A stretch of 64,000 nucleotides of DNA, from contig NC_134569.1 in the NCBI RefSeq assembly GCF_050947875.1, positions 265,341,600-265,405,599 of the forward strand, in the 5' to 3' direction. Below are positions 22,280-33,910 of the stretch, one piece after another. A program made the position numbers and the translations under genes. Positions within the stretch are counted from its first letter, which is position 1, and each line of letters starts with the position of its first letter. The notes below the pieces were generated by a model. It saw only the letters and a list, made by a program, of their open reading frames with translations, did not search any database and had not been told where the DNA came from. Source of the DNA: Dermacentor variabilis. Taxonomy: Eukaryota > Arthropoda > Arachnida > Ixodida > Ixodidae.

Positions 22280-22323
22280 ATATGTGGTATATGTGGTATA
22301 TATATGTGGTATATGTGGTATCC
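22280..22323 (+). repeat. TATGTGG-type microsatellite
   Basis: Four near-perfect units of the TATATGTGG type between the NLTR-E 5' end and the resumed NLTR-D sequence. It may have arisen at the insertion junction. Confidence 0.8.
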
Positions 22324-22508
22324 ACAACTTTGTTGACTCTCTTCAACTATGAATTCCTGTTTTTTGACTGCTCTCTTTTTTTGTATTATTCTCGCTGAGT
22401 GTTTGTATAGGTAGCTGGCGCTCTGCCAAGGATTTATTTGCCATGTCGACAGCGTACACGGAAAATCTGTACATGATTGTCCGAAAAGAACAAACTTAAA
22501 CATCAACT
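22324..22508 (+). mobile_element. Probable 3' remainder of NLTR-D
   Basis: AT-rich sequence that is neither satellite nor NLTR-E, lying where the 3' UTR of NLTR-D should continue. No coding potential is seen. Ends at the satellite at about 22509. Confidence 0.5.
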
Positions 22509-25092
22509 TAAGGCACGCGCATGATGCTCTGGGCAGCGCGTGCGCGTGGTTTTCTGCCACTTGGTAAGCATGCACAAGGAGCTTAGCACGCGCACGTTGT
22601 TTTCTGCCAAACCATGTGCTAAGCATGCACATGTAGCTCTTCGCAATGCGCGCAGGTAGTTTTATGCCAAACCACGGGCTAAGCATGCACATGCTGCTCT
22701 TGGCACCGCGTGCACGTGGTTTTCTTCCAACGTAAGTGCTAAGCACGCGCATGCTGCTATATTCAACGCGCCCACGTGGTTTTCTGCCAAACCACTTGGT
22801 AAGCATGCACATGCAGCGTTTGGCAGCGCGCCCACGTGGCCTTTCTTCCAATCCACGTGTTAGAACGTGCATGGTGCTTTTGGCGGCGTACGTGGTTTTC
22901 TACCAAGCCCAAGTGCTTAGCACGCGTATGCTGCTTTTGGCAGCGCGCGCACATGATTTTCTGCCAAACCAAGTGCTAAGCACGCCCATGCTGCTCTTTT
23001 GAGCGCGCGCGTGGTTTTCTGGCTAACAATTAGTAAGCATGCACATGCAGCTTTTGGTAGTGCGCACACGTTGTTTTCTGCCAAACCACTTCTAAACACG
23101 CGCTTGCTGCTTTTGGCAGCGCGTACATGAATTTCTGCCAAACCACGTGCTACGCACGCACATGGTATTGTTGGCAATGAGCGCTCGTGGTTTTCTGCCA
23201 AGCCACTTAAAAAGTATGCACATGCAGCTTTTGGCAGCGCTTGCACGTGACTTTCCGGCAAAAACCATGTTCTAAGCACTCGCATGCCGCTTTTGGCTGC
23301 GCACGTGCTTTTCTAGCAAGCCCAAATGCTAAGCACGCTGCGTGCTGCTTTTGGCAGCGCGCGCACGTGGACTTCTGGTAAAGCACGTGCTAAGCACGCC
23401 CGTGCTGCTATTGGCAATGCGCGCGCGTGGTTCTCTGCCAAAGCACTTGGTAAGCATGAACATGCAGCTTTTGTAGTGCGCGCTCGTTGTTTTCTGCCAA
23501 ACCATGCGCTAAGCATGCACATGCTCCTCTTTGCATCCCGCGCAAGTGGTATTCCGGCAAACCACGTTTTAAGCATGCACATGCTGCTTTTGGCTCCGCA
23601 CGTGGCTTTCTGCCAAGCCAAAGTGCTAAGCACGCGCATGCTGCTCTTGGCAGCGCGCGCGCGTGCTTTTCTGCCAAACCGCTTGGTAAGCATAGACAAG
23701 CAAATTTTGTTAGCACGCGCACGTTGTTTTCTGCCAAAGCACGCGCTAAGCATACACATGCGCGCACGGGGTCCTTTTCCCAAAACCATGTGCTAAGCAC
23801 GCGCATGCTGCTTTTGTCTGTGCGTGGCATTTTCTACCAAGCCCAAGTGCTGTGCACGCAAATGCTCCTCTTGGGAGCTTACGCACGTTGTTTTCAGCCA
23901 AATAATGTCCAAAGCCCCAGCATGCTGCTATTGTCAGTGCGTGCACATGGTTTTCTGTCTAACCACTAGGTGCACATGCTCATTCAGCTTTTGGCAGTGC
24001 GCGCACGTGGCCTTTCTACCAATGCCAAGTGCAAAGCACGCGCACGCTGCTTTTGGCAGGGCGCGGACGTTGTTTTCATCCAAACCACGTGCTAAGCATG
24101 CACATGCAGCTCTTACCTGCGCGAGCACGTGGTTTTCTGCCAAACCACTTGGTTAGCATGCACATGCAGCTTTTGGTAGCGTGCACACGTTGTCTTCTGC
24201 CAGACGACTTGCTAAGCTTACGCATGGCGCTTTTGGCAGACCTCGCACGTGGCCTATCTGCCAAACCACTTGTACGCAAGCGCATGCTTCTTTTGGCCAG
24301 GCGCGCGGTTTTCTACCAAGCCCAAGTGCTAAGAATGCGCACGCTGCTTTTGGCAGCGCGCGCACATGGATTTTCCCAGACCACTTGCTACGCACGCTCA
24401 TGCTGCTCTTTTCAGCGCGCGCGCGTTGTTTTCTGGCAAACCACTTGGTAAGTATGCACATGCAGCTTTTGGTAGCACGCGCACGTTGTTTTCTGCCAAA
24501 CCATGTGCTAAGCATGCTTATGCAGCTTTTGGCAGCCCGAGCACGTGGCCTTTCTTCCAAAACCTTGTGATAAGCACGCGCATGGTGATTTTGGCTGCGC
24601 ACGTGGTTTTCTATCAAGCCCAAGTGATAAGCACGCGCATGCTACTTTTAGCAGCGCGCGCACGTGGACTTATGCCAAACCACGTGCTAAGCAGGCCCAT
24701 GCTTCTGTTGGCAACGCGTTCTCTTGGTTTTCTGCCCAACCATTCGTAAGCATCCACATGAAGCGCGTGTTGTTTTCTGCCAAACCAAGTGCTAAGCATG
24801 CACATGCTGCTCTTGGCAGCGCGCGCACGTGGTATTCCGCCAAATTACGCTTTAGGCACGCAGATACTGCTTTTGGCTTCGCACGTGGTTTTCCACCGAG
24901 CTTAAGTGCTCAGCACGCGCATGCTGCTTTTGGCAGTGCGCGCACGTGGACTTCTGCGAAACCACGTGCTAAGCATGCCTATGCTGCACTTGGCAGCGCG
25001 CTCGCGTGGTCTTCTGTTAAACCACTAGAAAAGCATGCACATGCAGCTTTGGTAGTGCGGGCACGTTCTTTTATGCCAAACCACGTGCTAAG
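22509..25092 (+). repeat. Satellite block 3
   Basis: About 43 monomers of about 55-62 bp. The subtype ending in CTACCAAGCCCAAGTG recurs at about 22893, 23309, 24312, 24608 and 24890. Three of these spacings are 282-296 bp or a close multiple, so five monomers make one higher-order unit. Ends at CTAAG where the gypsy-4 LTR starts. No gene. Confidence 0.92.
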
Positions 25093-25352
25093 TGTTATGT
25101 ACTGGGAATTAACTGATTCTGCACATACTACACATAAAGAACGTAGCCTTGCCGGAGAGATCACGACCACAGAACACCAATTCGCGCGAACACACTGTCC
25201 ACGTGACTGTCCCACAGCAGGGCTTGCCAGGGATGTGGCGCCACCCATCGGCACTGTGTGGAACGTTCTCACATAGTTCCGGACACTCCCACTACGCGGC
25301 TGCACCCGTCCGCATCCAAGGACCGAAACCCGAACTAATCACGTACACAACA
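25093..25352 (-). repeat. 3' LTR of gypsy-4 and adjoining polypurine tract
   Basis: 260 bp starting TGTTATGTAC and ending GTACACAACA on the plus strand, so the ends are inverted TGTT/AACA. Just inside, the minus strand reads AAGTGGGGAAG, a polypurine tract. No second LTR exists in the window for comparison, so borders rest on these end motifs and the satellite junction. Confidence 0.72.
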
Positions 25353-25361
25353 CTTCCCCAC

Positions 25362-26277
25362 TTAAAAGGATGCCTTGTACCAACTATGCTGCCGTCTGAT
25401 CCGTGCTGGTCGTTTCGGTATGCTCGATTCGGATTTGAGTGGACGTGAAGAAGGCATAGCTGGTGTGCTTCCCGCTGGATGACTGTCCATGCCCCACGTG
25501 AGCGTTGCTGAGGATTGTCTGTCCAACTTAGCTTCGCCGGTGCGCTTCCTGAGCGGGTTTAGATGGCATCTCACAATTCTTCCTGCACATTTCACAAGCC
25601 AAGATCTGTGACCCATCCTCTTAACCAGAGTTCCTTCTCTCCAGTCTGGCCCCTTGCCGAATTGTTTTAACCATACGGCTTCTCCTTGCTTGAGTTGACC
25701 ACTCTTGGGTAGGTTAGGTTGTGCAGCCTCCTGTTCTTCCGATGCAATGATGAGGTCCAACTGGTTGGGCAGCTCCCGCCCAAACATGGCTTTAGCCGGT
25801 GTTAGCCCGGTTGACTGATGTACAGTGGTATGCTGCTGAAACAGAAAACGTGACAAGCGAACATTGAGCGAACCGGACGGTTCTCTGGCCAGTGCCTTCT
25901 TCATTTCTCCAACATAACGTTCTGCTTTCCCATTTGTAGCAGGGTCGCACCTCCACCCACTTGGTGAAAGCACCGACAACAACCAAAAAGGTATGTCCTT
26001 CTACCGGACGTGCGAAGTCCCCGTGCAATGTGTGGCATGGTGTCATTGGCTGCGTCCAATTTGGAACTGGAGTCTTTTTTTGGATCGCTCTCGGTGCGCT
26101 GGCACGGGTCGCATGACTAGACAGTTGTTTCGATCTCGGCGTCCAAGCCAGGCCACCAAAGATAACTACGCGCAAGCTTTCATGGCTACAATGCCACAAT
26201 GGCCTGCGTGAACCGATGAAATGGCCTGTTCTCGTGATCCTGCCGGTATGACAATCCTTGAGCCCCAGCTGATGCAT
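25362..26277 (-). pseudogene. Integrase of gypsy-4 with internal deletion
   Basis: The first catalytic block is visible as HGDFARPVEGHTFLVVVGAF, followed by TKWVEV. The sequence then jumps directly to PATNGKAERYVGEMKKALAR, which holds the third acidic residue. The middle Asp block (normally about 60 residues between them) is absent, so the DDE core cannot be complete. The C-terminal part has FGKGPDWREGTLVKRMGHRS, the chromodomain-proximal module of this lineage. Frames change near 25980. Confidence 0.78.
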
Positions 26278-27590
26278 CTTCGATGGATAGCAAGTTCGGT
26301 GGCTCTTCTGCGGTATGGGGTGAAACTGTCTCCTTGCAGACGCTCCACGGTGCCATTCTGTACTGCTGAAAAGACCTCTGCTAGAATTGGATCCTCTTGC
26401 GTTAGCGTGGCCAAGACCTCAGCTGTCAACGGCGGTCATGTTAACGCCTCGAACATGAGCATGTCTCCAGGTGGGTTAGGCTCTTCCATAAGGTCTGGCA
26501 GAGGCAATCTACTCAGCGCATCTGCATTCTGATGACGACTACCGGCACGATAGTGGAGGTCGTAGTTGTATGCCGACAGTTTAAGGCACCACCTTTTCAG
26601 TCGGGGCGAACGCATTTCTGGTACCGGCTTCCGTGGTCCGAGAATCCCCAGTGGCGGCTCGTGGCCAGACACGAACGTGACTTCTCGACCCACAATGTAC
26701 TTGTGGAAGTGGGTGGCTGCAAAAACTACAGCGAGTCCTTCACGGTCAAGTTGTGCATAGTTACGTTCGGCAGCACCCAATGTCCGGGATGCAAACGCAA
26801 TCGGTGCCTCTCTGCCTCGCTGTCCAGCTTAGCAAGCGCGTCACCTACACCATAAGGTGAAGCATCACATGAAATCAAGAGGGGCTTGTTTTCATCATAG
26901 TGTGACAGGACAGTCCTCGACAACAAGCACTGTTTGAGCTCATCAAACACTTTTTGATGCTGTTCCCACTTCCAAGTCTTGTACTTTGCCAGAAGTTTAT
27001 GCAGGGTTGCTGACACTGTAGCCCGGCGCCCCAGAAAGCTGTCATAGAAGGCCAACATGCCTAAAATGACCGCAGTGTCTCCTTAATTGTGGGCGCTGGT
27101 GCCTTCACGATAGCTTCCACTTTTTCCTCAGATGTGTGAATTCCTGCTGCATCAATCTTGTGACTCAGGAATTTAGCCTCCGCCACAACAAACTGACACT
27201 TTGATTTACACAATCGTAGGTTTGCCTGAGCCTGCCGCTGGAAAACTGACGCTAGGCAGTCCTTGTGCTCATTTGCTGTTGCTCCACTCATGATGGTATC
27301 GTCCAGGTAAACACAAACTCCCGGCAAGCCGCTCTAAGTGGTCTCTATAAACCGCAGGAAAATTGCTGGGGCGGCTGGAACACCAAATGGAAGCCTGTTT
27401 ACCTTGTACAGCCCTTTTGCAGTGTTTACTGTGAGAATCTGAGCTGTCGCTGGAGTCACATGAAGGTGAGTGTAAGCTTGAGCCAAGTCCAACGTGCTGA
27501 AACCGGCCACCTTTAAAAGTGCTAAACACTTCCTCTGTTGTGGGCAGGAGGTATGAAGCCTTTTTCGCAACCTCATTCAATGTACAGCGG
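26278..27590 (-). pseudogene. Reverse transcriptase and RNase H of gypsy-4
   Basis: RT pieces: LNEVAKKASYLLPTTEEVF (near 27560), AGFSTLDLAQAYTHLHVT, RLPFGVPAAPAIFLRFIE, then VCVYLDDTIMSGATANEHK with the catalytic YLDD (near 27300). RNase H: LISCDASPYGVGDALAKLD (near 26850) and AERNYAQLDREGLAVVFA (near 26765). The zinc-binding integrase N-terminus (SSVHAGHCGIVAMKA near 26180) follows. At least four frame changes. The N-terminal part of the RT (before LNEVAKK) is deleted. Confidence 0.82.
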
Positions 27591-27593
27591 TAG

Positions 27594-28109
27594 TCACCAC
27601 AGGCTTGCCCCCTCCTTCAGTTCCAGATTTCCTGGGGCACCCGCGTGTCCTGTGCTGTCTTCACGAAAAATGTCTTCATGCATCTGTAGCAACGCGGTCA
27701 AACAGCCTTCCTCCGTTGTCTGGTGAATGCCGTGAAGCTCGATGCCCAGAGTGTCAAAGCAATTGCGTCCCAACAAGCTACATCCAGTGCCCTCGACACC
27801 GAGAAGTGGAAGCTTCCAAGCTGTGTTCTTGTGGCGAACCATTACTATCGCCGTTCCGACAACCTGCAGTTCCTGACCTGACCAGATGCGCCGATGTATG
27901 TCGTTCTGCCTCAGAGAGGGTGGGTGTGGATGCCATATGGTTTGAATGTGTCTGCGAACCATGGTGCATGCTGCACCGGAGTCGACCTCAAAAGTCACAG
28001 GTTTGCAGTGCACTGTAAGCGTCAGAGTAAACTTCGAGGCGCTTAATACGTTTGCCACTGCACAGAGGTCATGCAACCTTGAAACCTCATGTTTGGTTTC
28101 ATTAGTCAC
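27594..28109 (-). pseudogene. Retropepsin protease and RT start of gypsy-4
   Basis: 172 codons in one frame. FEVDSGAACTMVRR near residue 38-51 is the aspartic protease active site; LLGVEGTGCSLLGRNCFDTLGI near residue 105 is the flap/C-terminal block. It ends with the linker to RT (LELKEGASLW), where about 50 residues of RT are missing. The enzyme would cut the gag-pol polyprotein. Confidence 0.8.
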
Positions 28110-28129
28110 TTCCGTAGTCCGTGAAATTA

Positions 28130-28980
28130 CTAAGGAGATGCTACGCTGGTATGTCTTTTTCTCAGCCTTCTTCCTGGAAATACAAGTCTTGGCAATGTGC
28201 CCTTGTTTGCGGCCGTAATTGCAAATATTTGTGCTGAACTTACAAGTCTTGAGACTGCGCGAGCCGTCGCAACGCGAGCAGCGTTGCCCTTGGCGAGAAT
28301 GCGCCTTGGAGGTCGAAGCACTGTCGCCGAAGCGCGTTGCCGCCTTGTTGACTTCCGCATGATCAGTTTTTTTATCTTTTTGTTTCTGCTGGACGGCGCT
28401 TTCCGCTCGAATAGCGAAATCATAAGCCTTGCGAAAGCTCAGATCCTTCTATGCAAGCATTTGCTGTTGAAGATTCTTGTCGCGGAGGCCACACACGAAG
28501 CGATCGTGCAACATCACATCTAATGGCAGAAGCGTAAGATTGCAGCCCGTAGCTCCCTGCTGTGTTGGTGATGCAGATCCCTCAGCTGGCGTCGCCGTAG
28601 CTGTTGTTGCAGTCGGAAGCGTGCCGAAATTGCAGCTCGTAGCCAAGTTGTGTAGAGCGGCAACGTAGTCGTTCACGGACTCCCCTGGAAGCTGATCTCA
28701 CCTTTGGAACATCGCACGACTGTAGACCTCGGACGGACGAGGGTCGTAGTGTGCCTGAAGTGCGGCCATGATCTCGGCATAGCCACTTGGTCGGCCGTCT
28801 TCGGTTGAAGCAGCGCACAAACCACGTCGTAAATTTGAGCACCGCACAGTCCAAGCAATTGTGCTCGTTGCTTGACACGGTGAGTCACATCGTTGGCCTC
28901 GAAGAAAAACTGTAGCTGGCCGAACCACGGTGCCCAGTTTGGAGCCAGTAAACTCCTCCAAACGTGCAGAAAAATCATCA
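28130..28980 (-). pseudogene. gag of gypsy-4, degraded
   Basis: N-terminal part near 28980-28700 in two frames: NWAPWFGQLQFFFEANDVTH then AEIMAALQAHYDPRPSEVYS, the capsid-like region. Middle: MNDYVAALHNLATSCNFG then MLHDRFVCGLRDKNLQQQML (28449-28676). Near 28190-28280 a zinc-knuckle region reads CSRCDGS and CNYGRKQGHIAKTC, where the second Cys of the CCHC knuckle is Gly. Gag starts almost exactly at the truncation point. Confidence 0.75.
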
Positions 28981-28986
28981 AAAACA

Positions 28987-31237
28987 ATTGGCAAGCGTGC
29001 ACATGTAGCTTTTGGTAGCGCACACACGTTGTTTTCCGCCAAACCACGTGCTAAACACGTGCATGCTGCTTTTGGCAGCGCGCACATAAATTTCTGCAAA
29101 ACCGCGTGCTACGCACGCCCATGCTATTCCTGGCAACGCGGGCTCGTGGTTTTCTGCCAAACCTCTTGAAAAGCATGCGCATGCAGCTTATGGCAGCGCG
29201 CGGACGTGGTTTTCTGCAAAAACCATATTCTAAGCACGCGCACGCTGCTTTTTTCAGCGCGCGCACGTTCACTTCTGCCGAAGCACGTGCTAAGCACGCC
29301 CGTGCTGCTCTTTGCAACGCGCGCGCGTGGTTTTCTGCCAAATTACATGGTAAGCATGCACATGCAGCTCCTGATAGTGCGCGCACCTTGTTTTCTTCCA
29401 AGCCATGCTCGAAACATGCACATGCTGCTATTGGCCGCGCGCGCACGTGGTATTATGCCAAACCACGTTTTAAGTCCGCAAATGCTGCTTTTGGCTAGGC
29501 ACGTTGTTTCCTACCAAGCCCAAATGCTGAGCACGCAGATGCTGGTTTTGGCAGTGCGCGCACGTGGACTATCACCAAACCACATGCTAAGCATGCCCAT
29601 GTTGCTCTTGGCAGCTGACGCGCGTGGTTTTCTGCGATATTAAACATGCAAAAGAAACTTAGCGCGCGCACGTTGTTTTCTGTCAAACTATGTGCTAAAC
29701 ATGCACATAGTGCACGTACGTAATTTCCTGCCAAAACCATGTTATAAGCACGCGCGTGCTGCTTTCGGCAGCGCACGTGGTTTTCCACCAAGCCCAAGTG
29801 CTAAACACGCGCATGATGCTTTTGGCTACGCACGTGGTTTTCTACCATGCCCATGTGCTAAGCATGAGCACGCTGCTTTTGGCAGCGCTTGCTGGTGGAT
29901 TTCTGTCAAACCACGTGCTACGCACGCGCATGCTGCTCTTGGCAGCGCGCGCGCGTGGTTTTCTGCCAAACCACTTGGTGCGCATGGACAAACAACTTTT
30001 GTTAGCGCGCGCACGTTGTTTACTGCGAAACTTGTGCTAACCTTCTACATGCACCGCTTGGCATGGCGCGTTCGTAGCTTTCTGCCAAGCCACGTGCTAA
30101 GCATGCCCATGCTGCTTTTGGCAGCGGGCACATGAATTTCTGCCAAACCACGCCCATGCTATTCTTGGCATCGCACGCGCTTAATGTTCTGCCAAAGCAC
30201 TTGAAAAGCATGCACATGCAGATTTTGGCTACGTGCGTACGTGGCTTTTCTGCGAAAACCATGTTCTATGCACGTGCATGCTGCTTTTGACTACGCGCGT
30301 GGTTTTCTACCAAGCCCAAGTGCTAAGCACGCGCATGCTGCTTTTGGCAGCGCGCGCACGTGGACTTCTGCCAAAGCGCGTGCTAAGCACGCCCGTGCTG
30401 CTCTTGGCAACGCGTGCGCGTGGTTTTCTGCAAAACCACTTCGTCAGCATGCACATGCAGCTTTTGGTAGTGCACGCACGTTGTTTTCTGCCAAACCATG
30501 CGCTAAGCATGCACATGCTGCTTTTGGCAACGCGCGCGTCGTTTTCTGCCAAACCACTTGAAAAGTATGAATATGCAGCTTTTCGTAGTGCGGGCAGGTT
30601 GTTTTCTGCCAAACCACGTGCTGAACAAGCGCATGCTTCTTTTGGCAGCGGGCACATGAATTTCTGCCAAACCACGCCCATGCTATTCTTGGCATCGCAC
30701 GCGCGTAGTGTTCTGCCAAAGCACTTGAAAAGCATGCACATGCAGCTTTTGCAGTGCGCGCACGTGGATTTTCTGCCAAAACCATGTTCTAAGCCCGTGT
30801 ATGCTAGTTTTGGCTGTGCACGTGGTTTTCTACCATGCCGAAGTGCTAAGCACGCGCAGGGGACTTTTGGCAGCGCGTGCACGTGGATTTCTGCCAAACC
30901 ACTTGAAAAGCATGCACATGCAGCTTTGGTAGTGCGGGTACGTTGTTTACTGCCAAACCACGTGCTAAGCATGCACATGCAGCTTTTGGCAGCGCGCGTG
31001 GCCTTTCTGCCAAAAGCAGGATCTAAGCACGCGCATGCTGCTTTTGGCGGCGCGCGCACGTTGTTTTCTCCCAAACCACGGGCTAAACATGCACGTGCAG
31101 CTCTTGGCTGCACGCGCACGTGGTTTTGTGCCAAACCACGTACTAAGCATGCACATGCTCTCTGGGCAGTGCGTGCGCGTGGTTTTCTCCCACTTGATAA
31201 GCATGCGCAAGCAGCTGAGCGTACGCACCTTGTTTTT
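28987..31237 (+). repeat. Satellite block 4
   Basis: About 38 monomers in the same orientation. Contains a duplicated segment, about 30115-30230 and 30645-30760 (period about 530 bp), sharing the unusual deletion AACCACGCCCATGCTATTC. A 339-codon open stretch at 30233-31252 is a satellite artefact built from 20-residue repeats. Confidence 0.92.
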
Positions 31238-31936
31238 TTAATGAATGAATGAATGAATGAATTCTTTATTTAGACAACACATTGTCTGGGAAGTAGGGGC
31301 TAAAGGCAGATGCAACTGCCTGACAGGGCCCCTCTACCCGTACATTGCTCAGGAAGTGGAACATCATGAAAATACAGTGGAACACTGTAGAAATAAGAAA
31401 AAGAACAAAATCTATGCGGCAAGCAATCAAGTATACAAAGAAGTAAGATTGTGACACTTTATACATAATATATCATGAGTAATGCGGGAGAACATGGAAA
31501 TATTTAACCAAGCAAATAATAAGTTTGTGTGTTACAAAACATTATACAGCAAGTAGAAGAACAAATGTAAGAGAAAAAAAACGATTTAGGAACTTAGCAT
31601 GATATAGTTGTTAACCTTGTTCTTTAGACTGATATGATATGATATGAGCAGATCTGCATTCCTCAATCATACTAGCAAATTCTGGATTACTATTGAGGAA
31701 ATGAGGTATTAGGTAGGCGAGTGTCTGAGTACCATATTTGGTTCGAAACATAGGTGTTTAGAGCCTATTATGCCTAAGGTGATATTGTGAGTTGTCGGAT
31801 GACGAAAATGTGGACAGGGTATTTGGGTCATGCATAATTTCCCTATGTGTATACATAGCAAGCCTTAGTTGGAATAGATGATCTAGTGTGAGCTTGGAAA
31901 AGTATGGTGCAGTTTGGTCACTACGTTGAAGGTTTT

Positions 31937-33391
31937 CTATGCAAGCACTGCTCTTTTTTGTAGGAATATTAACCTATTTAAATTTGTCTTAGTAGTTGTA
32001 CCCCAGATTAGTAGACAATAGTGTATATGTGAATGAACAAGGGCATAGTATAGCTGTAGCTTTAACCATTTTGGCACCAAAGTTCTGGTATTATACAATA
32101 TAAAAATTGACCTGCACATATTTGCATGTATCTTGTTTACATGTGGTGTCCAGCTCAAGTTTTCTTCAACGACGACACCTAGAAACGTAAAAGTAGAATC
32201 CCGTTCGATATCACAATTTTTAAATCTAGTACAGGTACTATAGTCATCAGGCTTATTACAGCTTTTCAAAATGATATACTTAGTCTTTTGTACATTTAGT
32301 TGAAGTTGATGACAATGAAACCAGTTTGATAGATTAGTTGACCATGTATTAGCTGCCTTTTCGATTTCATATAGGTGTATACCTGTAAAAAAATACTTGT
32401 GTCCTGTGCATAGAGAACTATGTCAGGAGTTCGCGGTATGTTCACAAGATCATTTATGTAAAGAATAATGGTCCAAAGAGCCTTGTGGTACGCCATATTT
32501 TATCGGCTGTAATTGGGAACGGTAATCATTCAGGCTAGTAAATTGCACCCTGTTGGATAGATAAGTGCGTATCAGATTTAATACCAAACCTCTAACACCG
32601 TAATTTGGGAGTTTGCGAAACAAAATGGGATGCCTAATAGAATCGAACACCTTTTTAAATTTTAGATATAAACCAAGAATGGTATTGCTTATTACCAATA
32701 TTATTAACTAATTTTTCTTTAACATCTAAGAGCGCTGTTTCGGTAGCTTTCTTTTCACGGAAGCCAAATTGATGCTTGGAAAAGATTTGGTGGTCGCCAA
32801 TAAACTTCATTATTCGTGATTTTAATGTATATTTTATCACTTTAGAAAATAAAGGTAGCACAGATATAGGCCGATCATTATTCATGTCATTATGATGTCT
32901 ACTGACTATGATGTCAATGACTACTTATGATGATTATGATGTCAATGACTACTACTCCGGCTATCTTCATGCCTTCAGGAAAAGTACCCGTGGTGAAAGC
33001 TTGATTGCTGATGTGCTGAAGTGGCCACATAGTAATTCAGCAACATGTTTAATTGGGTGAGCCTTAATGTCATCAAATCCAGCGGCAGTATTTTTCTTTA
33101 GCGATTTCAGGTATGTAGCAATCTCTAATTCACTACATGCAGTCAAGAAAATAGATTGCGCGCAGGAAGAAATGTATTGTTCGAAGTCATTTGTTGTATT
33201 ATTTGCCTGACCTGCTGCACCAGAAGTTAGGAAATGATTATTGAATTTGTCCGCTAGGTCGGCTTCAGTGAACTCAACGCCGTCAATGGTTAATGTCGTA
33301 GGAATGCTACCTTTTTTTTTCCTATGAGCAGACGTGCCGAGTTCCAAGCTTTCCAGGGATCACAGCAGACCCCAGCAAACCTTGCGTGATA
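31937..33391 (-). pseudogene. Reverse transcriptase of NLTR-F ORF2
   Basis: Pieces in order on the minus strand: linker FTEADLADKFNNHFL and AAGFDDIKAHPIK (32967-33347), a tandem-repeat patch (about 32885-32955), NNDRPISVLPLFSKVIKYT (32655-32885), FKKVFDSIRHPILF and YGVPQGS (32450-32698), and IVLYAQDTSIFL (32296-32496), where the second catalytic box has Gln in place of Asp. Thumb: FLGVVVEENLSWTPH (31937-32269). Inactive. Confidence 0.82.
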
Positions 33392-33395
33392 ATAT
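33392..33395. other. Target site duplication of gypsy-2 (left)
   Basis: ATAT directly before the LTR; ATAT also follows the right LTR at 39384-39387. Four bp is usual for Ty3/gypsy integrases. Confidence 0.8.
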
Positions 33396-33813
33396 TGTCA
33401 CGTGGTGGTGACGTCAAGAACAAAGTAGCAATAGTGTGAATGGCAAAACTATATTTTATTGGGTGAACCTGTGCCCACAAAACAGACTACATTTATAGTA
33501 CAACAAGAGCGGCGAACACAGTCGGCGATCGTCGAAAAATCTGATCAGCGGGTCAAGCGCGTTGGCTTTTATAGATCAATCGTCGAATGTTCCAGACTAA
33601 TCGCTTGGACTCGCGCGACTTCCACAAAGTTCTACACTATTCGCGCCGCGCATACATGCAATCAGATTACACAAGTCGCGGTGAAAGACAGTGTACGGAA
33701 CCATCGATAACATTCCAGAAACATCTTTTACATGCAGGCGCGTCCTGCGCTGCGCGATAACATTTGTTAGGCGGCCAAACGTAGTCGCCCGATAAAGATA
33801 AGTACACGTGTCA
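33396..33813 (-). repeat. 3' LTR of gypsy-2
   Basis: 418 bp, starts TGTCACGTGGTGG and ends AAGTACACGTGTCA on the plus strand; about 94% identical to 38967-39383. Confidence 0.93.
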
Positions 33814-33826
33814 TTACCCCCCTCTT
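33814..33826 (-). promoter_or_regulatory. Polypurine tract of gypsy-2
   Basis: The minus strand reads AAGAGGGGGGTAA directly before the 3' LTR. Confidence 0.7.
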
Positions 33827-33910
33827 AAAAAGCATCGACTCGATGCTGCATACAAACGAAAGTAAGAAAGAAGAACACTCGTAGCAAAGAAAACAAAATG
33901 AGGAAGTTCG

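Larger units (their letters stand above)
17975..22323 (-). mobile_element. NLTR-E, near-intact non-LTR retrotransposon with 2A motif
   Basis: About 4.3 kb, inserted in the NLTR-D 3' UTR. On the minus strand: 5' UTR with a 65-bp direct repeat, ORF1 (2A motif, coiled coil, RNA-binding domain), ORF2 (endonuclease, RT) and a 3' end in AATA repeats (17975-17990). ORF2 is broken by only one frameshift. Length and order match a complete two-ORF element of the CR1/L2/Jockey group; I cannot assign the clade without a tree. Confidence 0.88.
25093..28986 (-). mobile_element. gypsy-4, truncated Ty3/gypsy element of a second lineage
   Basis: Has a 3' LTR (25093-25352), polypurine tract, integrase, RNase H, RT, protease and gag in reverse order, then stops at the gag start at 28986 where satellite resumes; the 5' LTR and leader are missing. 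Its proteins differ clearly from gypsy-1 to 3 (for example DSGA rather than DTGA protease and an HPATNGKAERYV-type integrase). Internal deletions and frameshifts are present. Satellite phase is nearly continuous across it. Confidence 0.85.
31238..33395 (-). mobile_element. NLTR-F, 3' half (CR1-like)
   Basis: 3' end in four to five TTCA units (31238-31258) and an AATAAAG signal; 3' UTR to about 31930, containing (GATAT)n at 31631-31648; then RT. The element is split by gypsy-2 at 33396 and resumes at 39384. The satellite continues in phase across the whole NLTR-F insertion (TTGTTTT before, CCAAACTATATG after). Positions 31238-31930 contain no gene. Confidence 0.85.

Noticed and set aside
20852..22327. 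Full 491-codon reading of NLTR-E ORF1
   Set aside because: The first part translates the 5' UTR repeat twice and the microsatellite; ORF1 more likely starts at 21760, although an upstream start cannot be excluded.
22003..22872. 289-codon minus-strand open frame
   Set aside because: Joins satellite sequence with the NLTR-E 5' UTR and NLTR-D remnant; crosses element borders, so it cannot be one gene.
30233..31252. 339-codon plus-strand open frame
   Set aside because: Built of 20-residue repeats that mirror the 60-bp satellite monomer; similar frames exist on the other strand over the same DNA, with no start context or family similarity.
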